From the NCBI GenBank assembly GCA_013995675.1, contig VWRR01000009.1, positions 186,001-250,000 on the forward strand: a stretch of 64,000 bases of DNA, read 5' to 3'. Source of the stretch: Cyanidiococcus yangmingshanensis. Lineage: Eukaryota; Rhodophyta; Bangiophyceae; Cyanidiales; Cyanidiaceae. Both the position numbers and the translations under genes were made by a program. Shown one piece after another: positions 1 to 9,576 of this stretch; position 1 is the first letter of the stretch; each line of letters starts with the position of its first letter. A model generated the notes under the pieces. The model did not search any database, was not told the origin of the DNA, and saw only the letters and a list, made by a program, of their open reading frames with translations.

Positions 1-1397
1 TGGGTCAGGGATGACCATGCGAGCGCCACGAGCGACTCCCTCAGGGCCACGCACAGCATACCGTAAAGTCGATGCCAGTCGACATCTTCCGCTGACTCGG
101 AGGCCACAACACCGGTCATCCGAGTTGTTGTTGTTGCTCGCTGCGCTGGACCATTTGGATAACGCTTGAGGATCTCCTCCGCTCGCTCGTTTAGTCGTAG
201 CGGTTCGATTGCCCAGCGGTCGCCATATCGAGCTCGATGTGGTTGCTGCATGAGCAACGCCACAGCCTGTCCCCGAATCTTTTCCATAAAAGCCAAGACA
301 CTCGCGTAATGTTCGTGTTCGCTTTGAATACTTGGCCACCCGCTAACAGAGGCGGTCTCTAGAACCTGACGCACGCAGCTCCCCAGACAAGGTCTCGCCT
401 CCTGGGGCACCAGGTAGGATCGACACCATCTCCACCAGGCATCCCATTCCGTCGCACTGTATTGTTCACGAAACGCAATCCATAGCGATAGCCTGTCCGT
501 ATCTGATGACTGGATATGCTCCTCCAGCCAGTGTTCAAAGGCTTTCCGAAGGCGATGTTCGCGTCGACAGAGCGGACAGAGCCAAACCCGAGAGGGTAAC
601 GCCCAGACTCGTTCATCGAGCGGTGCGTCCTTCATTCTAGCCAGTAAAATTTCGTTCAATCTCTTCAAGACTTGACGACCTGCTTGACCCAGAACGCCTG
701 GTGGCGCACGTCGCTCACCTAGAGTGTTCCCGAAACAGCGCCCACAAAAGGCCTGAGAACAGCGCTGACATCGCACAAGGCGCGTACTGACATCTGCACA
801 GACAGCACAACTTGAATCAGCGTCCTCTATTGTTTGATCGCTTAAACAGGCTTTCTCCGGTCCTGCACTTTGGCGAACTTGCTGCAGATCGTGCAAAACT
901 TGGCGACAAGGTGCACACAGCCAGACCTGGGGCCAGCGTCGACCCAGCACGGGGTGCACAAGTACTCGTTCATCCACATCGTTTGCAGCAACTAACGGTG
1001 ATTCACAATAAGAACACACACCGTGTCGCATAACGCTGGTCATGGATGTCTGCAGGGCGCTCTCAAAGCGAGCCACTACGTTCCCGCGTGTTCCTTGTCG
1101 AGCTGGGTGTCGCTGGCTCTTCAGACGCTCCGCTGATACCCATTCATCACTCGTATACAGCTCCGACCAGTAGCTGACTCGTCCGAGGCAATGATCAGTC
1201 ACTTTCGTGCGCAGCGATGGTGATCGGCGCCAAGCTACAGACAGTGAGAGTATCCAGGTCGAGAGAACACACCGTATGAACGATGCGCTCAGCGGGCCGT
1301 TCTGTTCAGGTGAGACTTGTTCGATCCATTGATGCAGTTCGGTGCAAGGTTTATACACGAGGCAACTTCTGGCTGCAAGTCTGCCTTTTCTTTTCAT
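1..1397 (-). CDS. ADD-type zinc-finger chromatin protein (N-terminal 465 residues, continues off the left edge)
   Basis: An open frame on the minus strand runs from an ATG at 1397 to the window edge without a stop; an in-frame stop lies shortly upstream of the ATG. Residues 128-277 follow the ADD domain (ATRX-DNMT3-DNMT3L). There is a GATA-like finger (C128, C131, then HP, then C161, C164), followed by a PHD-like finger with C-x2-C-x9-C-x2-C-x4-C-x2-C (C197, C200, C210, C213, C218, C221) closed by LCPLC (C274, C277). The order, spacing and the HP before the second cysteine pair resemble ATRX. In that family the domain reads the unmodified histone H3 tail, and a SNF2 helicase or a DNA methyltransferase usually follows; that part is not visible. 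After the ADD come about 185 helical-looking residues without a recognised domain. The ADD call is from pattern; whether this is an ATRX-like remodeller is inference. Confidence 0.7.
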   Translation of the reverse strand, partial: MKRKGRLAARSCLVYKPCTELHQWIEQVSPEQNGPLSASFIRCVLSTWILSLSVAWRRSPSLRTKVTDHCLGRVSYWSELYTSDEWVSAERLKSQRHPARQGTRGNVVARFESALQTSMTSVMRHGVCSYCESPLVAANDVDERVLVHPVLGRRWPQVWLCAPCRQVLHDLQQVRQSAGPEKACLSDQTIEDADSSCAVCADVSTRLVRCQRCSQAFCGRCFGNTLGERRAPPGVLGQAGRQVLKRLNEILLARMKDAPLDERVWALPSRVWLCPLCRREHRLRKAFEHWLEEHIQSSDTDRLSLWIAFREQYSATEWDAWWRWCRSYLVPQEARPCLGSCVRQVLETASVSGWPSIQSEHEHYASVLAFMEKIRGQAVALLMQQPHRARYGDRWAIEPLRLNERAEEILKRYPNGPAQRATTTTRMTGVVASESAEDVDWHRLYGMLCVALRESLVALAWSSLT

Positions 1398-1644
1398 ACA
1401 TCTGGTCCTGTCCGAGCATGGTGTTGGTTCTCGATATCCAGCGAGATGATGCCAGCGCTCCTAGCAACTGTCGTCGGCAGCGCTCGCTGCAGGTCTACTG
1501 CTTCTTCCTGGGTTCGTGCTCTCCAGAATAATCCAGGATCGCTTTAGAAGGACTGATTGACCCCGATATAGAATCACTCCATGATGTCGTGGAGACGGTG
1601 CCGCCAGTTGTGTATGCTGCTGGGTTCAACGTCGGTTCCGCTGA

Positions 1645-2475
1645 TCAAGCCATGCCGCCTAACTGAGACAACAACTCCGCATGGTCAAAGGCCAGACGAG
1701 AACGATCTTCTTGACTCTTCAGAAGTGTCTCCATGGAGTACCAGTTTGCAGCAGCAGCGTCATCTCCAGCTCGAGGATCCGTATGCTCGGGAATATCGAC
1801 TTTGTAGCAGATTGTACAGACATGTTGTCGAGGGTCGCGTGACGGATGCCCTCTCACGGCAACGAGTTGTGGGTTTCGTGCCTGAAGGCCACACTCCTCA
1901 GCAAGTTCACGCAACACAGCATCTTGGGGATCTTCATTGTACTCAACAAAGCCTCCTGGAAAGGCCAGTTTCCCCTTGAACGGCTCGCGAGCTCGGGTCA
2001 CGAGGAGAATCTCCAATGCCTCGCGCGGTCCTCGGAGCACTGCAGCATCTACCGTGAGCGCTGGAGATCGATAGCGACTATGGGCCAGTTGTTGCCCCGC
2101 AGCGTCGCTCTGGGTGCTTGCCGACTCCCTCGAGGTTTCACTCGCAACTGGTTGTCCAGTGCGAAGTGCCCGCAAAAGTGTTGTCAGGCGACCGCGCAGC
2201 GTTGCAGCTTCCGGTGGCGGTGGCAGACAGTCGATCAGGAACTCAACCTCATCGAGGCTAAGCACAATTGGGCCGCGATTGGCGCCTCCTCGAAGACGTA
2301 ATAGGCGAGACATAGACTTAGTTGAGGGCTCCAGAACTGCGACCCGTTGGAGACGGCTCGAGTACGGCGGAGAACGACAGGGAGGCGGTTTACGCAACTT
2401 GGCGGTCTGGGGTCGTCTCGACTCGGAGAGGTTTACGGTTCGCCTTGATTGGGGTTGGGCGGCGCTCGACGGCAT
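1645..2475 (-). CDS. Nudix hydrolase, ADP-ribose pyrophosphatase-like
   Basis: A 276-residue frame from an ATG. A complete Nudix box lies at about residues 175-197 (G-x5-E-x7-REL-x-EE-x-GL), preceded by the strand and GKLAFPGG typical of nucleotide-sugar and ADP-ribose hydrolases. Family knowledge: these enzymes cleave nucleoside diphosphates linked to another group, using Mg2+ held by the REL-x-EE glutamates. The first about 135 residues are basic and Ser/Pro-rich with no domain seen and could include an organelle targeting peptide. It lies downstream of the carboxylase gene on the same strand with a 374-bp gap. The exact substrate cannot be told from the sequence. Confidence 0.85.
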   Translation of the reverse strand: MPSSAAQPQSRRTVNLSESRRPQTAKLRKPPPCRSPPYSSRLQRVAVLEPSTKSMSRLLRLRGGANRGPIVLSLDEVEFLIDCLPPPPEAATLRGRLTTLLRALRTGQPVASETSRESASTQSDAAGQQLAHSRYRSPALTVDAAVLRGPREALEILLVTRAREPFKGKLAFPGGFVEYNEDPQDAVLRELAEECGLQARNPQLVAVRGHPSRDPRQHVCTICYKVDIPEHTDPRAGDDAAAANWYSMETLLKSQEDRSRLAFDHAELLSQLGGMA

Positions 2476-2849
2476 AGCCTTGAGCTTTGTTTTAACACGT
2501 GCTGGTATTTAAGGCTCCTGGACGTGCCTACGCGTCGGGCGCGGCTTTATCACGGTTGAATGCAGGATCGTTCGTGGTTGTGATAGCGAGGCAGCAGAGG
2601 AGCGCCCCCTGCTATCGACCAGCGTATTTTTCTCTCCTGTGAACAGACTTTAACGAGTGACCGAACCGGGTCGGGACTCGGCTCACCGAACGATAGCGTG
2701 CGTTTTGCACGATGCTCGCCCGCGATGTGATGTTGAGGCATGGCAGTCACCCCGAGGTACGCACCCGGTTCGTCTTCGCCAGCGGCGGATGATTTCATGT
2801 GGCCAATGCTAAGAGACAGATATTGGATTGTTTCGCCCTGACCGCTCAT
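2476..2849 (-). other. Intergenic, no gene seen
   Basis: Gap between the carboxylase stop and the Nudix start. Short open frames here have no recognisable similarity. It should hold the end of the carboxylase transcript and the Nudix promoter, but no clear motif was identified. Confidence 0.4.
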
Positions 2850-4885
2850 CTATTCAAGTCGCATACAGGTTGAGCCAGGCAATGCAAACTCAAGAACCGT
2901 GTCACCTTTTCTCAGAACGCTACCAGTTGGCAGGGACACTGAGCGGACGATAAGCGCCCGAACACCTACTGGCAACGCTGGTGCATGCAGTACATTCTGC
3001 ATCTTCATCGATTCCAGAATAGCTACCGGTTGTCTCGATTGGACTTGATCTCCTTTGGAGACGAGCACTGCTACAAGAATACCGGGCATGGGTGCCCGCA
3101 GCGCTTGCCAAAACTGCTCCGTGATGGGTTTCGCCGCCGAACCATGATGAATGCGCTGCCACAAGCAATATTCATCCTCATCAAGCAGACGTTGCACGGT
3201 GATCGGCATGCCACGAAAGACAAGCCGCGGTGCGAACCGAGGCGGCATCACATGCAGAGGTGACTCGGGCTCGTCGATTGACCCTATACACGAGTGGCGA
3301 TCTTGACTTGGTTTTGTAAGTTCTGGCTCCGGCGTTGACGAACAAACCATCTCGTTGCGATTGGGGGCGTCTTCGAGATGCACCAAACCGTACTCGGTCG
3401 TCATGGCGACGACAGGCTGCGGCGCACTGGGATATGTTTTTGTCTGCCCCGCAAAGAGCTGAAGAGCCCTTTGCACGTCTGCCTTGTTGAAATGCATCGA
3501 ATAATCCTTCAGAAAATCCGTTGTAAAGACGCCCCGGGCGAATGCTCTATCGCGACCGACAATGTCGCGAAGTAGACCAGTCGTTGTGTCTACCCCGTCG
3601 ACGAGCAGCGAGTCGAGCGCGGTGACGAGAAACTGACGAGCTTGGTCTCGACGCTCCCCGCGCGCGATAACTTTGGCCAGCAGCGAGTCGAAGAGCGGTG
3701 AAACCAGATCACCTTCTTCGTAGCCAGCGTCAATGCGGATACCGTCATGGGGCTCTGGAAGACGGAACCTGCGCAGACGACCCGTGCTGGGCACAAAGAC
3801 CCCTGCTGACCAGGCCTCCGCGCAGATACGCGCTTCGAGAGCCCAACCTTTGGCACTCAAGCAGCGGATCTTGGATGCTGATCCCGACTGGCCCGACTCC
3901 GGCAGAGAGAACGAGATTGGCTCACCGATATCGATCACCTCGTTGGCGGCGGCTCGGGTCATCAATTCCACAAGGTCAACGGAAGTGATTGCCTCAGTCA
4001 GTGGATGCTCAACCTGCAGCCTGGTATTCATCTCCAGGAAGTAGTGCTCCCGAGTTTGTGAATTCACCAGGAACTCCACGGTGCCGACAGAGTCGTAATC
4101 AACAGCGCGAGCGATCGTTATCGCATCGCGGAATAAACAACGTCGCATAGCTTCATCGACAAACCCACTCGGTGACTCTTCCAAAACTTTCTGATACTGA
4201 CGTTGGATGCTGCACTCTCGCTCAGGCATCACAATCAAATGACCATGGCGGTCGCCGAGCACCTGCACTTCGATATGGCGAACCGACCCGATGTATTTTT
4301 CGAGCAAGAGTCTAGATTCACCGAAAGCACGTTCGGCTTCAGCTTTGCAAGCCTCGACGTGAGCGCTCAACTCCTTATCGTGGTGGACAACGCGAAGTCC
4401 TCGTCCACCACCCCCTGAAGCCGCCTTGAGCACAACCGGATAGCCGAGTTCTCGGGCGGCAGCGCGCACCTGGGCGAGACTATCGAGGTGCTCCGTCACT
4501 CCTGGGATCGTCGATATGCCAAGTTTGTTTGCGAGTTTCTTCGATTCGATCTTATCACCGAGGAGTGTCATTGCTCTCGACGAGGGCCCAATGAAGGTCA
4601 TGCCGGCCTGTTCGACGGAGGCGGCCAAGTCGGCCCGCTCTGCAAGGAACCCGTAACCAGGAAAAGACTGCATCGGCACGAGACGCTCGAGCAGCCGCGA
4701 ATCATGTCAGAGACAGACACATACGAGTTTACCAAGCATGCACGACTCGCTGTGCGTACGTGAGGCGCAGTCTCGTCCGCACGGGTATAGACGACGATCG
4801 GCTCCACGTTCAGTCGTCGAAATGTCTTTGCTGCTCGTCGCACAATCTCGCCTCGGTTTGCAATGAGAACTCGCCGGAACAGCAT
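2850..4885 (-). CDS. Biotin-dependent acyl-CoA carboxylase alpha subunit (propionyl/methylcrotonyl-CoA carboxylase type), one frame break
   Basis: The N-terminus (ATG at 4885) opens with RRVLIANRGEI, the biotin carboxylase start. Further on come HPGYGF-like FPGYGFLAE, the ATP-grasp glycine loop (SGGGGRGLRV), ERECSIQR and EMNTRLQVEHPLTE. The C-terminus is a biotinyl domain with ESMKMQ; the lysine is the biotin site and the usual Ala is Ser. The enzyme loads bicarbonate onto biotin for a partner beta subunit, which is not in this window, normally in mitochondria for amino-acid or odd-chain fatty-acid breakdown. The region after TIPG resembles propionyl-CoA carboxylase alpha, but the acyl substrate is not certain. 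The frame changes once near 4690-4725. Joining the two frames there keeps the normal spacing of the family, so an assembly indel is likely; a pseudogene is the alternative. Confidence 0.85.
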
Positions 4886-5849
4886 TCAAGTCATAGCATC
4901 GGTTCGCTGCACCTCTGAACGAAAATAAAGCCCTAACTGCGGTACGAACGCGACACCGCTCAGTTCCGTCCGGGTGTTGCAAGCAGCAGTCGCAGCGCTA
5001 CCCTCGGTCTCTGGTCTCGTTTCGAGTTCGAGCCAAGCAGGGCCAGTTGTAAGAGCGCTGTGCAGGCGCTCCTGGTCAAGTACTCGAGCCTAGGTGAACG
5101 ATGGATACGAACCTTGCCAGCGAGCACCCGAGACAAGGAGTTACTCGCCCAAGGCGTTGTGCCGAGACATCCACGGTTGCACGGTTAACGAATGGAAAGC
5201 AAAAGCCCTAGGCTAGCGCTCGGTTTCATCGGTCGTTCTCGATGGAACGATGCTTGTGCAAGCTGTCGTATTGGTTTCGTTCCTCCGAACAAATGGACAG
5301 GCGGACTCGTATGACCATTCCTGACGAATTGTTCGTGAGAGCGAACGATTGGCTGATGAAGTAATACCAAGCGAGAACCCTGTCTAAGGTTTTCGCTCCG
5401 CTGAGCGGTCACTAGACAACCGCGGCGACCGCCACATGTCAAGTTTCAAATCTTGATGGACGTTAGCGTATCATCTGTTTCCCTCTTCGGGGTACTCAAA
5501 CGGTTTCCCCGGTGGTACTGGAATTCCTCTGGCACGAGGTGTCCTTTGCATTCAGGACCAAGAGCAGAACCGTGACCCGAATGAATGGTCACTTGAGCGA
5601 GCTGGACAGAAAATACCTCTCAACCGATATACTCAACGGATCCACTGTTCTCGGGGACACTCATTTTGGGGAAAGCATTCGATCGAAAGCAACGATCAAC
5701 GCAGTCCGGTGGGAAACCATTTGAGACAGGCATGTCCTAATTCGGAAGCCGATGCGACTCGGGGCAGCGCAAGTCGCATCTCGCATCAAAAACCATATAT
5801 TGACTATACCATTTTTTTGTTTCCGCTATAAGCAAATCGTCTCCTGAAT
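4886..5849. other. Divergent intergenic region, no gene seen
   Basis: About 960 bp between the carboxylase (minus) and the first secreted-protein gene (plus). The last 60 bp before the downstream ATG are AT-rich with TATA-like stretches near 5795 and 5826. The only sizeable open frame (about 70 codons near 5512-5724) has no recognisable features. Confidence 0.4.
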
Positions 5850-6488
5850 ATGAATACAATGTGGGAGAGAGTAAGGGCAGGTCGGCGATTCCTTAGGAGT
5901 TTTTTGGGAGTGGTCCTTCTGCTGAGCAGTTTCCTCTTCGACGTGTTTGCACCGGTTTCCGGCAGCAGCTGTGTGTTCACCTGCGACGGATCTGTGGCTC
6001 GTCATCGCAGCGTTAACAGCTGTCAGCGCGACTGCGTCCCTTCCAGGTTGTGTTCTGGCAACGTTTCCTTTCTTGGATACTGTTTTAGCTCTTCGACCGC
6101 AGAGTCGGTGTACCTCAACTTTTGGGGTGAGCTGCGGCCAGACCTGAGTGCTGCTTCGGCACTCTGTCCAGCCAACGTGAGCGCAACGCTATCTCTGACT
6201 GACTTGGTGATCGACGCCGGAACACTGTGCTCAACGCGTTGTTGCGAAGGGAGTATTGAATTGGCGAGTAGCGCCTTGGAGGTTCAACTCTCCGACTATC
6301 GGCTCCTGGCAGAGCTGAGCTTGGCCAGCTCACTACCATCAAGTTGTGCCGCAGATACCCAGTTCTATTTCGTGCTGGCTGGAGAGGGTAGTTTCAATGA
6401 ACAAGTCATCAATCAGTCCATGGTTGTTATGTACATGCCCCGATCGCTCACGTCGTGTGTTTACGTGCTGCCGGTGCTCAGCGTCTAA
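5850..6488 (+). CDS. Secreted cysteine-rich protein, copy A of a tandem paralogous pair
   Basis: 212 residues from an ATG. A basic start followed by a hydrophobic segment (about residues 15-38, LGVVLLLSSFLFDVF) looks like a cleaved signal peptide. The mature part has twelve cysteines in the order C-x3-C-x12-C-x3-C-x5-C-x9-C, then single C, C-x3-CC, C, and a last C in SCVYVLP near the end. Several N-x-S/T sites suggest N-glycosylation. All twelve cysteines recur with almost the same spacing in the gene at 7418-8032, so the two are paralogs. No known domain was recognised. The expected fate is the secretory pathway, cell surface or medium; the function is unknown. Confidence 0.75.
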   Translation: MNTMWERVRAGRRFLRSFLGVVLLLSSFLFDVFAPVSGSSCVFTCDGSVARHRSVNSCQRDCVPSRLCSGNVSFLGYCFSSSTAESVYLNFWGELRPDLSAASALCPANVSATLSLTDLVIDAGTLCSTRCCEGSIELASSALEVQLSDYRLLAELSLASSLPSSCAADTQFYFVLAGEGSFNEQVINQSMVVMYMPRSLTSCVYVLPVLSV

Positions 6489-7417
6489 CACCGAACGAGC
6501 AATCATATTCGCTTTCTATATATCTTCTCTCATAGAGTGTATACGATCTCAACTGCGCTACATGCGACTATATACGAGACTGGACAGGTGGATCTAAAGC
6601 GTGGAGCGGCCTTGTCATACCGGCCAGAGTAGACTTGAGCGGGTGCGTGGCCGTTTTTTGTGCTCGTTTCGTTTCAGCCTCAATGCTGCTGAATGTGATT
6701 CGCGGGGGATGCTAAGGTTTCGAGACATAAATGAATGTCCTGGTGGTGCCTTGGAAAGACGACAGGAGACAGGCATAGAGTGAGGAACAGCTGGGACTGG
6801 CAGCGCTGCCTCGTGAGAACAACCGCGCGACGCAGCTATGACCAACTCGATCAGAGTAGGAATTCTTTTCTATAAAAGCCTGTAAGAGTTCAGGAACATA
6901 ACGCGTGGTCGCTTGTTGTTTATTTCCTGCTTTCTGGGCTGCACATTCACGATGGAGGTTACTATCGAAAATGACTGATATTCGCTTTCCAGCTTGGATA
7001 TCGTTCCAGAACCAAGAGTGACCCGGATTCCCGTCAGAAAGCTGACTGGAAATCCTGCGTCTAGTCCAGTCACCATGGTCTCGAAATATTCCACCAGCTC
7101 CTTGATTGGATTCAGCAAGCATTCGTTTCGAAATAGGCTCCTCGATGTCCAGCAGGCAGCGGCACCCGAAGAGCCGCGGCAGGGAAACCGCACCGCATCT
7201 GCTGGCCTATGGCGGTGCGAGATGCGGCCCGTCTAGAACTAGGTTTGGACTTCAATAAGTTCACAACGCCTGTATTGGTTGCGACGTAACGACGCGTCTC
7301 ACAAGTCGACCACAAGTGCGTCTGAGGTATACACCAAGATCACGGTGAAAACTGGCCTTGCGACCTACTGCGACTGGGTCAGTCACTGCTCGCTCGTGTG
7401 AGTCTAGTTGCGGGACC
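6489..7417. other. Intergenic between the two secreted paralogs
   Basis: About 930 bp. Several short open frames occur on both strands (for example minus strand 6870-7193) but they overlap one another and have no domain, signal peptide or paralog support. It presumably holds the terminator of copy A and the promoter of copy B. Confidence 0.35.
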
Positions 7418-8032
7418 ATGACTATTGCTCGCGTTGCGGCCAGAGCAACTGGCGTTTTTGTTATTGTCGTATGCTTGCTGGTTTTTCAACTCCCTAAGGA
7501 TTGTATCGCGCAACCCTTGTGCTCTTATACTTGTGGGAGTAGTGTTCACGAACGGTCGGTGAGCAGTTGCGAAACTGATTGCAACGTGACGAGTCTGTGT
7601 CGATCAGCTCATTTGGCGCTGGCCACGTGCGAAGACACCACCGCGGGCACCGTCAGTGTATCGGCGCTCGCTCCGCTTTTGGCAAACATGAGCGTCATGC
7701 CTCAGAGCTGTGAATCATATCTGCAGACCTTTATCTACGGCTCATCGAATGTATCGACAGCGAGCGTATGCCCAGGTAGCTGTTGTGGGCGCTCGTTGCC
7801 AGCTCTGGGCGAGAACCTTGAGTTCTATGCGGGCGACTACAACGTGACTGCAACGAATGCTTTCATTGCTTTTCTGCCGGCCAGCTGTGGCGGAGGACAA
7901 ACTTTTGGTTTCACCGATCCAGAAATCAGCACCGTGAAAATCAATGGAACTGCGACAACGGCTCCGCTCATGATTCTCACGAACGATCGAACCGGCCAAG
8001 TCTGCGTTTATGGCATTCCACCTACCTCATGA
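7418..8032 (+). CDS. Secreted cysteine-rich protein, copy B of a tandem paralogous pair
   Basis: The start is placed at the ATG at 7418 (ACCATGACT context); the frame extends upstream only to a TTG at 7358. The 204-residue product begins with a classic signal peptide (RVAARATGVFVIVVCLLVF, ending near CIAQP). The mature chain repeats the cysteine plan of the upstream paralog: C-x3-C-x11-C-x3-C-x5-C-x9-C, C, C-x3-CC, C and a final C in VCVYGIP. Shared short blocks include RSV-x-SC, LP-x-SC and CVY. Five N-x-S/T sites are seen. Overall identity outside the cysteines is low, which suggests old duplication or fast divergence. The function is unknown. Confidence 0.8.
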   Translation: MTIARVAARATGVFVIVVCLLVFQLPKDCIAQPLCSYTCGSSVHERSVSSCETDCNVTSLCRSAHLALATCEDTTAGTVSVSALAPLLANMSVMPQSCESYLQTFIYGSSNVSTASVCPGSCCGRSLPALGENLEFYAGDYNVTATNAFIAFLPASCGGGQTFGFTDPEISTVKINGTATTAPLMILTNDRTGQVCVYGIPPTS

Positions 8033-8681
8033 GTGTGCATTAGGACGACAATTGTGCATGGACGCAGGATCGAGGCTGGATGCGATGGCTCGGGCAAGGT
8101 CTAGATTCGCTTTCTTCACGGGCATATCAAGTTAGAGGAGCGTGACCGTGATCTTGCGTCAGCAAGAAGTGAACCCCCTGATCACGCGCGGACGCCTATA
8201 ATGGAACGCGGACTAGGCACCGCCTTTGTGTATCAGGTGTTGACTCCACTGTGGTGACTGTTGCATCACGTAGACGCTTCCAGAGTCTATCTGCGAACTG
8301 AAAGCCCCTCTGCACGCGAATGCTGCAGCCGTCCTCTATGGAAACCAACTCGGAAAGCGATCCTCGCTTTGATCGTAAATATGTGCGGTCGATTCGGAAA
8401 GAAACGATTGTAAAAGAGACCGTTTTGATGCGAGCCTAAACAGAAAGGCGAATACTGGTTTGTGCTCTGTGACGCCAGATTATCCAGTGCCAGTCGCTTC
8501 GCTGGTGACAGCCCCGCACGCAGTGCTGACAGGGGTGCGCGCGCTACAGCCCCAGACCGTCACCCGTTCGCGCAGCCGCGCTTCCCCTACCGAAGCGCTC
8601 GACCCGAATGGTGAAGGCAGGCGCTGCAAACAAGCGGCCGGACTCGGACTGAAACAGTGGAAGACGCAGTACGAGCTCATT
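8033..8681. other. Intergenic, upstream of the phosphatase gene
   Basis: About 650 bp. The phosphatase frame is open upstream to a TTG at 8460, but this extension has no ATG and no family similarity, so it is treated as 5' untranslated or intergenic. No other feature was seen. Confidence 0.4.
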
Positions 8682-9176
8682 ATGGGTAGCTTCATTCCGC
8701 CGATAAACTTCAGTTGGGTCGAGGAGGACCTGTACCGCTCGGGCGTCCCGAACGAACTGAACTACCCGTTTCTGGAAAAGCTGAACCTTCGCAAGGTGCT
8801 CTACCTGGCACCCGACGAACTCCCCCCGCAGTATTTAAACTTTTTGGATGATCATGAGATTGAGCTCGTCCCCGTGGGCTGGAACAGTGAGCAGACCCCA
8901 TGGATACCGATCTCGGAAGAAGTCGTTCTGGCCGCGTTGGATGTCATCCTGGATACGGCGAACTATCCTCTCCATGTGATGTGCAATCTTGGACGCCATC
9001 GAACGGGGACCGTGATTGGATGCTTGCGCAAGCTCCAACAGTGGAACTTGACCTCGGTTTTGGAGGAGTATCGCCGGTACGTCGGCGGAAAAGTGCGACT
9101 CCTGAACGAGCAGTTTATCGAGCTTTTTGATGTCGACCTGGTCCGAATCCCCGAATATCCACCTCCGTGGCTCTAA
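8682..9176 (+). CDS. Atypical dual-specificity phosphatase, Siw14/PFA-DSP family
   Basis: 164 residues from the ATG at 8682. The opening PPINFSWVEEDLYRSGVPN and the block WNLTSVLEEYRRY are hallmarks of plant and fungal PFA-DSP/Siw14 proteins. The P-loop CNLGRHRTG (C101 to R107, CX5R) is complete. Family knowledge: Siw14 enzymes remove the beta-phosphate from 5-diphosphoinositol polyphosphates and so control inositol-pyrophosphate signalling; they are cytosolic. Oddity: the residue just before the catalytic cysteine is Met rather than the usual His (HVMC instead of a direct HC), though a His lies two positions earlier. Substrate is inferred from the family. Confidence 0.85.
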   Translation: MGSFIPPINFSWVEEDLYRSGVPNELNYPFLEKLNLRKVLYLAPDELPPQYLNFLDDHEIELVPVGWNSEQTPWIPISEEVVLAALDVILDTANYPLHVMCNLGRHRTGTVIGCLRKLQQWNLTSVLEEYRRYVGGKVRLLNEQFIELFDVDLVRIPEYPPPWL

Positions 9177-9449
9177 ACGTTTCTATACAAGAACCCACAC
9201 AAAATCCAAAAATACGGTGATCAATCGTCACCCTTGCTCTGTGACCACGAATGCTGCCGAACAGACCCGCCAGCGTGCCGAGGCTGCTCCCAGCGGGGGC
9301 CCTCCCATGAACGATCGCGATCTTGGACTCGGCGTCTTTCTCGCGATCGCTTTATATGCAATTTCAGCAGCCAGTACTCTACCAGCCGTCAAAGTCGTAC
9401 AGCAAGCGTGTCCTATTCTCGTTCCTGTCCGGCGGCAGACTGTTCGCAC

Positions 9450-9576
9450 ACGGTGGTGGCCAAGTGGATAAGGCGTCTGCCTACGGCCAGCTCAGCTAAA
9501 TAGCGCTGGGTGGCAGCTAGCAGAAGATCGTGCGGAGGCCGCACCTTCCGTGTGGGTTCGACCCCCATCCACCGTG
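9450..9576 (+). tRNA. tRNA-Arg(ACG) interrupted by two introns
   Basis: The parts assemble into a complete 73-nt tRNA. The acceptor 9450-9456 pairs perfectly with 9569-9575, discriminator G9576. D-arm GCC/GGC has AAGTGGATAA in the loop, with the A20 typical of Arg. Anticodon stem TCTGC (9476-9480) pairs with GCAGA (9520-9524); loop CTACGG gives anticodon ACG. Variable loop is AGATC (9525-9529). T-arm is GTGGG-TTCGACC-CCCAT (9552-9568). Two inserts must be removed: about 9487-9518 (32 nt) at the canonical 37/38 site, and about 9530-9551 (22 nt) just before the T-stem, whose edges can slide by up to three bases. The second insert contains a perfect six-base-pair hairpin (9530-9535 with 9539-9544). 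Multiply interrupted tRNA genes are reported from C. merolae. A T-run follows. Confidence 0.88.

Noticed and set aside
9307-9471. Short hydrophobic open frame (MNDRDLGLGVFLAIALYAISA...)
   Set aside because: It runs into the tRNA-Arg gene and ends inside it, so it is unlikely to be a real gene.
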